From Bacillus pinisoli (GTDB lineage: Bacteria; Bacillota; Bacilli; Bacillales; SA4): 60,113 nucleotides of DNA. Positions 52,515 to 60,113 of this stretch are shown piece by piece; position 1 is the first letter of the stretch; each line of letters begins with the position of its first letter. The notes below the pieces were generated by a model. It did no database searches. It had not been told where the DNA came from and saw only the letters and a list, made by a program, of their open reading frames with translations. The stretch is taken from NCBI RefSeq assembly GCF_023036475.1, contig NZ_JAJQKI010000007.1:1-60113 (forward strand), written 5' to 3'. Made by a program: the position numbers and the translations under genes.

Positions 52515-53981
52515 ATGAACGTTGATAAATTATACAGTACAGCAAAGAATGTTTTTGAACTTATGGCTGAAATAGTTGGCACCAATACGTTTTATATAGC
52601 TTTAAATGATGGAAAAACAAATAGAATTATACAAGCTTTTAATAGAGAAAAGGAATTAGTGAAAGAAGGGGCATTGCTTAATCTGCAAGATACTTATTGA
52701 ATGTTCTCAACTAGTGGTCGGGAACCACTCGCTATACCGGATTTGTCACAACATCCTTTGACAAAAAATATGGAAATGACGAATCTCTTTAAAAGTTACC
52801 TAGGGACACCGCTATTAAAGAAGGATGGAGAAGTAGTAGGTACGCTTTGTGCTATAGACTCTATACCGTATCACTATACTCCGAAGCAAATAACACTCAT
52901 TCAAACTATGGCAGAATATCTATCTAACTTAATTGAAGTAGATGAGCAGATTCAAAAGAAGGAGAAGGCAGAAAGGCTTTTACATGAACAAAATAAAATT
53001 CTTACTTCCATAGCTAAAGGTAGTGATATTGAGCAAATCTTAAATGAAATATGTGTCTATGTAGAAAATGAAATACCCAACACTTATTGTTCAATCTTAA
53101 AATATAAAAAAGAAGAAAATCAGTTAACGCTTGTTGCTGCTCCTAAACTTCCTGGTGGATACAAAGAATGTCTAAAAGTAGTTGAAGTAGGAGAGAGTGA
53201 GGGTTCTTGCGGTACTGCTGCATTTAAAAAAGAAACCGTTATTGTATCTGATATATCTACAAACCCACTTTGGGGTCCAAAATATAGGGATTTAGCTATT
53301 GCACATAATTTGAAATCTTGTTGGTCAACAGTTATCTTATCTTCAAAACAAGAGGTTTTAGGTACATTTGCCATATACAGTCTACAATCACATGAACCAA
53401 CAACGGCTGAATTGGAAATCCTAAATCAATTTTCAGCTTTAGCAGAAATTGCATTAGAAAAGGCAGAGACTGAAGATAAATTAAATTTCTTGGCTTATCA
53501 TGATGAGTTAACTAAACTTGCCAACCGTTTGCACTACCGAGAGAGGGCGGAGGAAATTATTCGACAGGCAAAAACGAATGATGAGAATGTATTTGTTATG
53601 ATTCTTGATCTAGATCGTTTTAAATTTATTAATGACGAATACGGTCATTTAGCAGGAGACCATGTTCTTAAGGAGACCGCAAATCGCTTAGTCAATGTAA
53701 TAAGTGATAATGGAATTGTAGCTAGGCTCGGTGGAGACGAATTTGCGGTTATTGTTACTCAATTAAGCAGAAATGAAGTAGAAATAATGGCAAGGAGAAT
53801 TGTTGAAGCGCTTAAGAAACCGGTGACTTACAACAAAAATCAATTAGAGGTTACGGCTAGTGTCGGTCTTTCACAATTGCACAATGATGGTCACACACTT
53901 CATGAACTAAAGAAGAGTGCTGACGATGCAATGTACGTTGCAAAGGAACAAGGAAAAAATAACTACGCCTTCTTTAGTTAG
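52515..53981 (+). pseudogene. GAF-GAF-GGDEF protein interrupted by in-frame TGA
   Basis: Two abutting frames in the same register: 52515-52700 (61 residues) and 52701-53981 (426 residues), separated only by TGA at 52698-52700. Together they give GAF1 (MNVDKLYSTAKNVF to LIEVDEQI), GAF2 (about 53010-53460) and an intact GGDEF diguanylate cyclase (DLDRFKFINDEYGHLAGD, RLGGDEF). The break follows LNLQDTY, where related GAF domains usually carry TYC, so TGA replaces a Cys codon by one base. The ATG right after the stop lacks a ribosome site. May be a point mutation, a sequencing error or readthrough. Confidence 0.8.
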
Positions 53982-54036
53982 GCTATTATCTTATATAATG
54001 AGAAAGAGTTGTCTATAAAGGATTGGTGTTTAGATC

Positions 54037-54423
54037 ATGAGAATAATAGGAGCTGTTGCCGGATATTTTTTAAGTGATTTCTTCTTTCATATCATTCATA
54101 CAGCAGCGGCAGGATTGAAGGCAGAAACACAGATTGACCGAATTGGCGCGGTAGGATTTGGAATCTTGGTGCTTCTACTGTTCATGTATATAGCATTTCG
54201 CTTTTTTTCTTCTTCCTTTTTTCAAGGTTTTATCGTAGCAACTGGGTTGTTCTTGAGTTTTGACATTATTGTGTTTCATTGGGTATTCCAATTGCATCGG
54301 ATTACGAATGGTCCAGAGGCTAATTGGTTAGAACCAATACTCGTTTTAGGTGGCATTTTGTTTATATGGTTTGGTTTAAGTAAAGAATTATCTCAAGGGA
54401 AATTACAATCAAAAGCAATGTAA
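54037..54423 (+). CDS. DUF2243-like membrane protein
   Basis: 128 residues, four hydrophobic segments, ending in a cytosolic KELSQGKLQSKAM tail. The segment FHWVFQLHRITNGPEANWLE with His residues is like DUF2243 proteins, integral proteins of unknown function sometimes linked to cytochrome oxidase genes. No such genes here. No strong ribosome site (weak GATTGG); monocistronic with terminator. Confidence 0.75.
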   Translation: MRIIGAVAGYFLSDFFFHIIHTAAAGLKAETQIDRIGAVGFGILVLLLFMYIAFRFFSSSFFQGFIVATGLFLSFDIIVFHWVFQLHRITNGPEANWLEPILVLGGILFIWFGLSKELSQGKLQSKAM

Positions 54424-54425
54424 TT

Positions 54426-54458
54426 GAAGGGAGGGGAGAAGCCATCCCTTCTTTTTTT
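54426..54458 (+). terminator. Terminator after the DUF2243 gene
   Basis: GAAGGGA / TCCCTTC and a T-run of seven. Confidence 0.8.
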
Positions 54459-54545
54459 AGTTGTATTGAACTTAAGATTGCAGAATGATAAGCTACAATC
54501 GAATGAGTGAAAAGAAAGATATTACTTTATTTGGATGTGATTAAA

Positions 54546-54956
54546 TTGTTGACAGTTCAAGAAACAGAACAATACGTAAAAGAAAAAATAGGTGAAACGA
54601 CAAATCCTCATTTAATTTGGGAGATCTTTAAAGAGTTTGGTGAGATCTCTATCGAACAAGAGGATGATGTAGAACTTTTATTTCAATGTGGTATGGATAA
54701 TGGGGAATTTTATATGGATTTCGTTAGGCAATTTACGGTTTACGATGAAGACGATTACTCACATATGGAGCAACTTCACTGTAAATTAGTTTATGATGCT
54801 GTACCTATCTTAGAAGGGTTAGAAACCATAGTATGGTATTTTGATACAGAAGGTGAGATCATAGAGTATTTTCACCAAATAGAGAAATTAGAAGAGTTTA
54901 AGCGTCCCATAGAGCTAACTCCTATTCGTATTCATATTTACCAAGAAGAAGTATAG
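54546..54956 (+). CDS. Acidic hypothetical protein
   Basis: 136 residues, strongly acidic (MLTVQETEQYVKEKIG start; QEDDVELLFQCGMDN, DEDDYSHMEQLHCKL). The frame opens at 54507, but the only ribosome site, GGATGTGAT at 54533-54541, points to TTG 54546 (or TTG 54549). No family recognised. It is followed by a terminator shared with the convergent DUF3231 gene. Confidence 0.65.
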   Translation: MLTVQETEQYVKEKIGETTNPHLIWEIFKEFGEISIEQEDDVELLFQCGMDNGEFYMDFVRQFTVYDEDDYSHMEQLHCKLVYDAVPILEGLETIVWYFDTEGEIIEYFHQIEKLEEFKRPIELTPIRIHIYQEEV

Positions 54957-54959
54957 TAG

Positions 54960-54987
54960 AAAGACCGATTTTTTAATCGGTCTTTCT
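54960..54987. terminator. Bidirectional terminator
   Basis: GAAAGACCGAT / ATCGGTCTTTC. It overlaps the last codons of the DUF3231 gene. Confidence 0.85.
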
Positions 54988-55995
54988 CGGGGCTTTTTTT
55001 ACAATTTGTTCCCTATTTAACACTTGAGGTGGCTTTTCCATCCATTGATGTTTAATCATTAATTCGGCAAGGTCTTCAGCAAACTGTCCGAGTTCTGCAA
55101 AAAGTCTACCGTAGTGGATTAACAGATCTTTTCTTAAACTTGCCCCCATTGCTGTGCCGTAATAACTGATACCTATACTTATAATAGCTGCGATATTATT
55201 CGCCATTAAATAATCCGAGAAAGGAGGTGTAGTGGAATCTGTTAAACTGCTGTCCCAACCAGAAGGAGCACGAACATCTTCTTTCTTTAATATTGATGAT
55301 AAGATTTCAGCATGTTTTTCTGCAATTTCATGTCCTCTTAAAAAGAGGGAACGGAGCTTTTGTTCTCTAGCAACTTGTGCATAAGCTAAAAATAAGGATG
55401 ATACTGTATGATTAGCTTCTATGTTTGTACTAAGATGAGAAATTTCTACTGACAATAACGGTCGATCCTCATCAAGAAAGCCATCCGTAAAAAAATGCGA
55501 TTTCTGTACAAATTCGTTTTCTGTTGGATAAGCCATTGAAGGACTTCTTACTAGAATCCCTTTTTCTGTCATTACATCAATAATCATATCATAAAGGTGG
55601 CCAGATTCATTAAGCCAAATTCCCGCCAATTTACGAATATCTTTACGGACAACAGTGGACTTTCCTAGTCCATAATTTGATAGACCGACACGAGACATAT
55701 GTTCAAGGAAACGATACATAAAGGTATCCGGAAAAAGTTTAGGTACATCTTCACATAAATCCTGACTAGAAAAAGCCTTAGGAATTGGGATCTTCTCTTG
55801 ATCAAAAACGGATTTAATTTGTTCTAAATGCTCATTTGAACATTTTAAAGAGTAAGAAAGTATAGAATCTAAGTCCGGATCTTCGCTCGTTAATTGGAAA
55901 TGTTTTATAATATACGTAGCTAAGGAATCTTGTACATATGTAGTCCATAATAAAGAAATCTCCGTTGATACCAATTGTGAATTATGTGTTACCAT
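54973..55995 (-). CDS. DUF3231 protein (tandem ferritin-like bundles)
   Basis: 340 residues in two similar halves of about 165 (SLLWTTYVQDSLATYIIKHF... and SHLSTNIEANHTVSSLFLAY...), each a helical bundle of the DUF3231 type, related to spore coat F-like and ferritin-like proteins. Abundant in endospore formers, often several per genome; function unknown, possibly spore or stress related. AGGTG precedes ATG. Confidence 0.85.
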   Translation of the reverse strand: MVTHNSQLVSTEISLLWTTYVQDSLATYIIKHFQLTSEDPDLDSILSYSLKCSNEHLEQIKSVFDQEKIPIPKAFSSQDLCEDVPKLFPDTFMYRFLEHMSRVGLSNYGLGKSTVVRKDIRKLAGIWLNESGHLYDMIIDVMTEKGILVRSPSMAYPTENEFVQKSHFFTDGFLDEDRPLLSVEISHLSTNIEANHTVSSLFLAYAQVAREQKLRSLFLRGHEIAEKHAEILSSILKKEDVRAPSGWDSSLTDSTTPPFSDYLMANNIAAIISIGISYYGTAMGASLRKDLLIHYGRLFAELGQFAEDLAELMIKHQWMEKPPQVLNREQIVKKAPRKTD

Positions 55996-56123
55996 GATAA
56001 CACCTCCTTAACGTTTATATTTTCCATAAATTTGGATATTAATCTCAGTATTTGGAAAAAGATTATTTGTAATACATCTTTTAAGTAGGAACAGTTTTGT
56101 TATATAGAAAGGAAAATTAAAGA

Positions 56124-57110
56124 ATGAAATTTGCAGTAATTGGCACCAATTGGATTACAGATCGTTTTCTAGAAGCTGTAAAAGATTTAGATGAATTTGA
56201 ATTAACGGCTGTATATTCAAGAACAAAAGAAAAAGCAAGCGAATTTGCTGAAAAATATAACATCCGTTATACATTTACTGACTATAACGAGATGGCAAAA
56301 AGTAATGTAATTGATGCTGTTTATATTGCTAGTCCAAACTCACTGCATAATGAACAGGCTCAAGTATTTTTAAATCATGGTAAGCATGTATTGTGTGAAA
56401 AGCCACTCGCATCAAATGTAAGAGAGACAGAAGAAATGATAAAAGTGGCAAAGCAGAACAAAGTGTTATTAATGGAAGCGATGAGAACAACAGTCCATCC
56501 CAACTTCAAACAGATCCAAGAAAATTTATATAAGATTGGTAAAATTCGTCGTTATTTTGCTAGCTACTGTAAATATTCGTCTCGTTATGATGCCTTTAAA
56601 GAGGGAACGGTACTAAATGCTTTTAAGCCAGAGTTTTCAAATGGCTCGTTAATGGATCTAGGGGTTTATTGTATCTATCCGATGATTGCCTTATTTGGAG
56701 AACCAAAGGACATAAAAGCAACTGGTATTATGCTTAGTTCAGGAGTAGATGGTTCAGGTAGTATTCTTGCTCAGTATGAGGAAATGGATGCAGTCATTAT
56801 GCATTCAAAAATTAATGACTCATTCTTGCCATCAGAAATTCAAGGTGAATTAGGTAGCATGCTAATTTACGATAATATTTCTTCACCTGAGAAAGTTGAA
56901 ATCAAGTATAAGGATGGAACCACTGAAAAGATTAGCATCGTTCGTGAACAACCAGAAATGTATTATGAAGCAGAAGAGTTTATCAAGTTAATTAAAGAAG
57001 GAAGTACCATGTCAACAATCAATTCATTTAAGAATTCACTTCAAACTGCAAGAGTAATGGAAATGGCAAGAAAGCAATTGGGCTTAATTTATCCTGCTGA
57101 TATGAAATAA
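56124..57110 (+). CDS. Gfo/Idh/MocA-family NAD(P) oxidoreductase
   Basis: 328 residues. Seen: N-terminal Rossmann start MKFAVIGTNWITDRF, the family signature LCEKPLASNVRETEEMI with catalytic Lys, and GSLMDLGVYCIYPMIALFG in the C-terminal domain. The usual GxGxxG is GTNWI here, a known variant in this branch. Substrate likely a sugar or inositol derivative, not determinable. AGAAAGGAAA precedes ATG. Own terminator. Confidence 0.88.
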   Translation: MKFAVIGTNWITDRFLEAVKDLDEFELTAVYSRTKEKASEFAEKYNIRYTFTDYNEMAKSNVIDAVYIASPNSLHNEQAQVFLNHGKHVLCEKPLASNVRETEEMIKVAKQNKVLLMEAMRTTVHPNFKQIQENLYKIGKIRRYFASYCKYSSRYDAFKEGTVLNAFKPEFSNGSLMDLGVYCIYPMIALFGEPKDIKATGIMLSSGVDGSGSILAQYEEMDAVIMHSKINDSFLPSEIQGELGSMLIYDNISSPEKVEIKYKDGTTEKISIVREQPEMYYEAEEFIKLIKEGSTMSTINSFKNSLQTARVMEMARKQLGLIYPADMK

Positions 57111-57125
57111 TCTATACTGTATGAG

Positions 57126-57158
57126 AAACTAGCTTTTTACTCAAAAGCTAGTTTTTTT
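57126..57158 (+). terminator. Terminator after the oxidoreductase gene
   Basis: AAACTAGCTTTT / AAAAGCTAGTTT and a T-run. Confidence 0.88.
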
Positions 57159-57445
57159 GTATATAGGAACTATTTCCTATCTTTATAAGATAGAAAAGTA
57201 AGGTGATAGTTCGTGTGCCTCTATAAAAGCTTTGACCTTCGGCTTTTACTAAAGTGCAGCAAGAAAAATAGAAGAATACTCTTATTCAAGAAAATTACAC
57301 TAGTTTTCACACGGTCTTATAATGTTAGCATTTGCATATATTTTAATACTTGTCATCAATAGATTCTAGATTCGTAAATATAAAAATGAGTACAAGATTT
57401 GACACTTTTCTATGAATAATCTAAGCAAATTAAAGGAGTGAAAGA
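57159..57445. other. Intergenic region with small hairpins
   Basis: Holds ATAGGAA/TTCCTAT and CTATCTT/AAGATAG inverted repeats near 57163-57192. The ATTTCCTATCTTT at 57172-57184 is identical to the end of the structured element near 48 kb. No gene or clear promoter seen. Confidence 0.4.
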
Positions 57446-58390
57446 ATGGTATTCATTAATACTGTAACAGGAATAGTTGATTCTAATAAGCTAGGGTGCA
57501 CGTTAATACACGAGCATATGCGTGTACGCTCAGAAGCAGTGGTAGCACAGTTTCCGCATTTATATGATGAAGATAAAGAATTTATAAAAGCAGTTGAACA
57601 GGTTAAACGAGTCAAGGAACTTGGGGTTAAAACAATTTGTGACCCGACGGTAATGGAACTGGGTCGTGATATTCGCTTTATTGAGAGAGTAGCACTAGAA
57701 TCAGATATGCAGATTATTGCAGCAACCGGTATATACTCCTACCACTATATACCCCCTCATTTCCAGAACCGTAGCATAGATTATATGGCGGATTTATTTA
57801 TTAGAGACATTGAAGTGGGGGTTCAAAACACATCTATTAAGGCAGGTTTCTTAAAATGCGCAGCTGATAAACAAGGGATTACTCCAGACGTTGAAAAAGT
57901 GAATCGAGCCGTTGCTCGTGCACACTTGAGAACAGGGGTACCTATCATGACACATTCACACCCTGCAAGTGGTACGGGTTTAATGCAATTAGAGATACTA
58001 AAAGAAGAAGGTGTTAACACAAAACAAGTGCTTATTGGTCACACTGGTGATACAAATAATCTTGAGTATATATTAAAGGTTCTTGAAAGCGGAGCATTTA
58101 TCGGTATGGATCGTTATGGACTAACGAGTGAGTGCACAACGGAAGACCGTAATGCAATCGTTATCGAACTAACAAAGCTAGGGTTTTCCAATCGTATGTT
58201 TCTTTCTCAAGATTATTGCTGTTCACTTGATTGGTATCCAGAGCATACACCTGGTATGATGTTTCCAAAGTGGACGATGAGTTTTGTATTAGAAGAAGTG
58301 ATACCTAAGTTAAAAAAACATGGTGTCACGAACGAGCAAATTGAGGATATGTTAAATCACAATGCGCGTCGTTGGTTCGAAGGGAGTTAA
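57446..58390 (+). CDS. Phosphotriesterase-like lactonase family protein
   Basis: 314 residues, amidohydrolase TIM barrel. Seen: HxH pair in TLIHEHMRV, bridging Lys in AGFLKCAADKQG, His in MTHSHPASGTG and IGHTGDTNN, catalytic Asp in LSQDYCCSLDW. All PTE/PLL metal positions are present. Most such enzymes hydrolyse lactones, with weak phosphotriesterase activity. AAAGGAGTG precedes ATG. Possible quorum quenching is speculation. Confidence 0.88.
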   Translation: MVFINTVTGIVDSNKLGCTLIHEHMRVRSEAVVAQFPHLYDEDKEFIKAVEQVKRVKELGVKTICDPTVMELGRDIRFIERVALESDMQIIAATGIYSYHYIPPHFQNRSIDYMADLFIRDIEVGVQNTSIKAGFLKCAADKQGITPDVEKVNRAVARAHLRTGVPIMTHSHPASGTGLMQLEILKEEGVNTKQVLIGHTGDTNNLEYILKVLESGAFIGMDRYGLTSECTTEDRNAIVIELTKLGFSNRMFLSQDYCCSLDWYPEHTPGMMFPKWTMSFVLEEVIPKLKKHGVTNEQIEDMLNHNARRWFEGS

Positions 58391-58667
58391 TTAAAATTGA
58401 TTTTCGTCCAAACGGTATTAAACTCTACGTATTACTCAAATAAGTTACCAAGTTAAGGTTCGCTTAATAGGAAAGAACCCTAGTCAGACCTTCATGTCTA
58501 CTTATTTTCTTTTAAATATGTATGAAAAAGTATATTCTGGAAAAAATGGTGTAAGTATAAATATTTTTCCTAGAATATGGTTACTTAAAAACATTACTCC
58601 AGATAAAATCATATGGTTATGTAATGAATTTTTCGTACCCTAATATAAATAGAGTGGACGTGGGTGG

Positions 58668-58868
58668 ATGGATTTATATAAATTTAAGTATTACCTTAAT
58701 TTAATGGGTATCTATGTTGTAATTGGTGCTACTCTGATTTTTATATTAGCCCTCCTGACGAACAATGTAACTCCAATTGTGTTAATGCTATTTTCTTTAA
58801 ATTGGATTGTCACGATATTTTCTAACGAGCTGTTTAAAGAACATGTTAAAAAGTGGATTGATAAATGA
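58668..58868 (+). CDS. Small two-helix membrane protein
   Basis: 66 residues with two hydrophobic segments (IYVVIGATLIFILALL and VTPIVLMLFSLNWIVTIF) and a basic, amphipathic C-terminus FKEHVKKWIDK. The start at 58668 has GTGGGTGG just before it. Own terminator. No recognised family. Confidence 0.6.
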   Translation: MDLYKFKYYLNLMGIYVVIGATLIFILALLTNNVTPIVLMLFSLNWIVTIFSNELFKEHVKKWIDK

Positions 58869-58882
58869 TAGTTGCTTTTCAA

Positions 58883-58912
58883 ACGTACTTGAATATAAAG
58901 TGCGTTTTTTTT
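58883..58912 (+). terminator. Terminator after the small membrane protein gene
   Basis: ACGTACTT / AAGTGCGT (one G-T) and eight T. Confidence 0.75.
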
Positions 58913-58979
58913 ATTCCTTTGAAGGTGTTTTTATTTCGTATGTCGAAATTTAGAAACATCCCAATAAAGGAGGATTTTT

Positions 58980-60113
58980 ATGAAGACGATTAAGACAAGT
59001 AATGTGATTGAAAATTTCCATGGAACGATGGTTGCAGATCCTTATCGATGGTTAGAAGAAACAGGTAGCGTAGATGTAATTGAATGGGAACAAGCACTTA
59101 AACAAGAAAGTGAGCAATATTTTTTAGAGTCAAACACACGTTCTATTGATAAAGAAAGGCTTACAGATCTATGGAATTATCCTAAGTATTTCGTACCAAA
59201 AAAAGTGAAAGAGAAACTCTTTTATCAAAAGAATGATGGTCTTCAAAATCAAGCAGTTCTTTATGTGAGAGAAAATGAAGTAGAGAAGGTATTATTAGAT
59301 CCGAATCATCTATCAGAAGATGGTACAGTTGCGATGACAAATTATTCATTTAGTGGTGATGGTCGATATATCGCTTATGCTACATCTACAAACGGAAGTG
59401 ATTGGCAAGAAATAAGAGTGCGTGATATAGAGACTGGCGAAGATTTAAATGATGTCATTAAATGGGTGAAGTTTTCAACCATTACATGGAGTCCTGATGA
59501 TCATGGTTTCTTTTATAGCAGGTTTCCTGAGCCAGGTACTGTAAGTCAAGAAGATGAAAGTAATTATAATAAAGTTTATTATCATCAACTTCAAACAGAA
59601 CAAGCAAAAGATCAATTGATTTACGAACAACCAGATAATAAAGAATTAATGTTTTCTCCCTTACTCTCTGAAGATAAAACGTATTTATGTTTACATGTGA
59701 GCTTTGGAACAGCAGCTGAAAATCGGTTCTACTTAAAGAATCTAGAAGAGGATGGACCTATTGTGAAGCTTCTTGATGAACAAGATGCAGAGTATTCCTA
59801 CATTACGAATGAAGATCGTGTATTCTATTTTAAAACCGACTTAGAAGCACCTAAAGGACGTGTGATTGCAATTGATTTGGAAAGACCGGAAAAGGAAAAT
59901 TGGAAAGAGATTATTCCTGAGCAAGAGTACGTGTTGGATCAAATTAAGTATGTAAAGGATACGTTTGTCATTACTGTCTTAAGAGATGCTCAACATGGGA
60001 TTCAACTCTTCCAGAAAGATGGCTTGCTAAAAGAGGAAATTAATTTTCCTTTTATTGGTTCATTAACTGAGTTATCGGTTAATAGAGATGAAGCGGAGCT
60101 ATACTTCGGCATG
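58980..60113 (+). CDS. Prolyl oligopeptidase (S9A), N-terminal part
   Basis: Runs off the window end, so no stop is visible; 378 codons are present. Start MKTIKTSNVIENFHGTMVAD then PYRWLEE, the hallmark of S9A prolyl endopeptidases, followed by beta-propeller blades (DGRYIAYATSTNGSDWQEIR, TITWSPDDHGFFYSRF). The catalytic alpha/beta-hydrolase domain lies beyond the window. AAAGGAGG precedes ATG. Fits the proline-peptide theme of the 20-32 kb cluster but is not linked to it. Confidence 0.92.
   Translation, partial: MKTIKTSNVIENFHGTMVADPYRWLEETGSVDVIEWEQALKQESEQYFLESNTRSIDKERLTDLWNYPKYFVPKKVKEKLFYQKNDGLQNQAVLYVRENEVEKVLLDPNHLSEDGTVAMTNYSFSGDGRYIAYATSTNGSDWQEIRVRDIETGEDLNDVIKWVKFSTITWSPDDHGFFYSRFPEPGTVSQEDESNYNKVYYHQLQTEQAKDQLIYEQPDNKELMFSPLLSEDKTYLCLHVSFGTAAENRFYLKNLEEDGPIVKLLDEQDAEYSYITNEDRVFYFKTDLEAPKGRVIAIDLERPEKENWKEIIPEQEYVLDQIKYVKDTFVITVLRDAQHGIQLFQKDGLLKEEINFPFIGSLTELSVNRDEAELYFGM

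Noticed and set aside
52698..52700. Selenocysteine codon
   Set aside because: No selenocysteine machinery is visible and no clear SECIS-like hairpin follows the TGA; point mutation or readthrough is simpler.
58871..58882. GTTGCTTTTCAA resembling the subterminal part of the mobile element
   Set aside because: Only 12 bases match and no terminal repeat is present; the stretch is explained as the spacer before a terminator.

Overview
The window is a chromosomal segment of a low-GC, endospore-forming Firmicute of the Bacillaceae (Bacillus sensu lato). This rests on gene content and regulatory sites, not on a search: a GlcT/RAT-controlled ptsGHI locus, TnrA with its C-terminal tail, a Spo0E-like peptide phosphatase, ExoA, two Eam-type exporters, DUF3231 and DUF4395 proteins, and recognisable TnrA, Zur and MhqR operators. 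No rRNA, tRNA, CRISPR array, prophage or transposase gene was seen.

Layout. 1-7.0 kb: glucose uptake. A HAD phosphatase and a DeoR-family repressor (like the B. subtilis glcR-phoC pair) face the antiterminator gene glcT. An RNA antiterminator hairpin overlapping a terminator follows, then ptsG, ptsH and ptsI. 7.2-17.3 kb: a glycolate module, glcE-glcF-glcD, malate synthase G, a fumarylacetoacetate-hydrolase-family enzyme, an IclR regulator and an LctP-type permease. Glycolate would be imported, oxidised to glyoxylate and condensed with acetyl-CoA to malate. One GAAACRCTG motif precedes all three transcription units and is a candidate IclR operator. 17.6-20.3 kb: DinB-like protein, universal stress protein and a multi-pass membrane protein that may start at a rare ATT codon.

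20.5-31.6 kb: a peptide-use cluster. It has an Lrp/AsnC regulator, an M20D amidohydrolase, a complete Opp/Dpp-type ABC importer, a prolyl-aminopeptidase-like hydrolase, an AbgB-like M20 enzyme and a prolidase-like amidohydrolase. 31.8-41.6 kb: mixed housekeeping and stress genes (TatD, APH-type kinase, two EamA exporters, exoA, a 31-residue amphipathic peptide, VOC protein, tnrA, Spo0E-like peptide, a secreted subtilase, nitroreductase). 41.8-47 kb: branched-chain amino-acid ABC importer livK-livHMGF. 47-60 kb: Dabb protein, MhqR-controlled ring-cleaving dioxygenase, an HD hydrolase behind an attenuator-like leader RNA, a Zur-box CobW GTPase, an SRAP protein, a GAF-GAF-GGDEF gene broken by an in-frame TGA, DUF2243, DUF3231, a Gfo/Idh/MocA oxidoreductase, a phosphotriesterase-like lactonase and a truncated prolyl oligopeptidase.

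The most unusual signal is a family of small non-coding mobile elements (37 to about 195 bp, five copies plus one decayed tandem copy). They have AGGCTSTTTTC / GAAAAGAGCCT ends and, where clear, 5-6 bp target duplications. Every copy sits directly beside an intrinsic transcription terminator. One split livF from its terminator at the livF stop codon, and another sits between the attenuator and the ribosome-binding site of the HD hydrolase. Other points of interest are a helically phased TAAGT array between deoR and glcT, the candidate IclR regulon, the leader RNA, a pseudoknot-like intergenic element near 48 kb and the small peptide at 35.6 kb.
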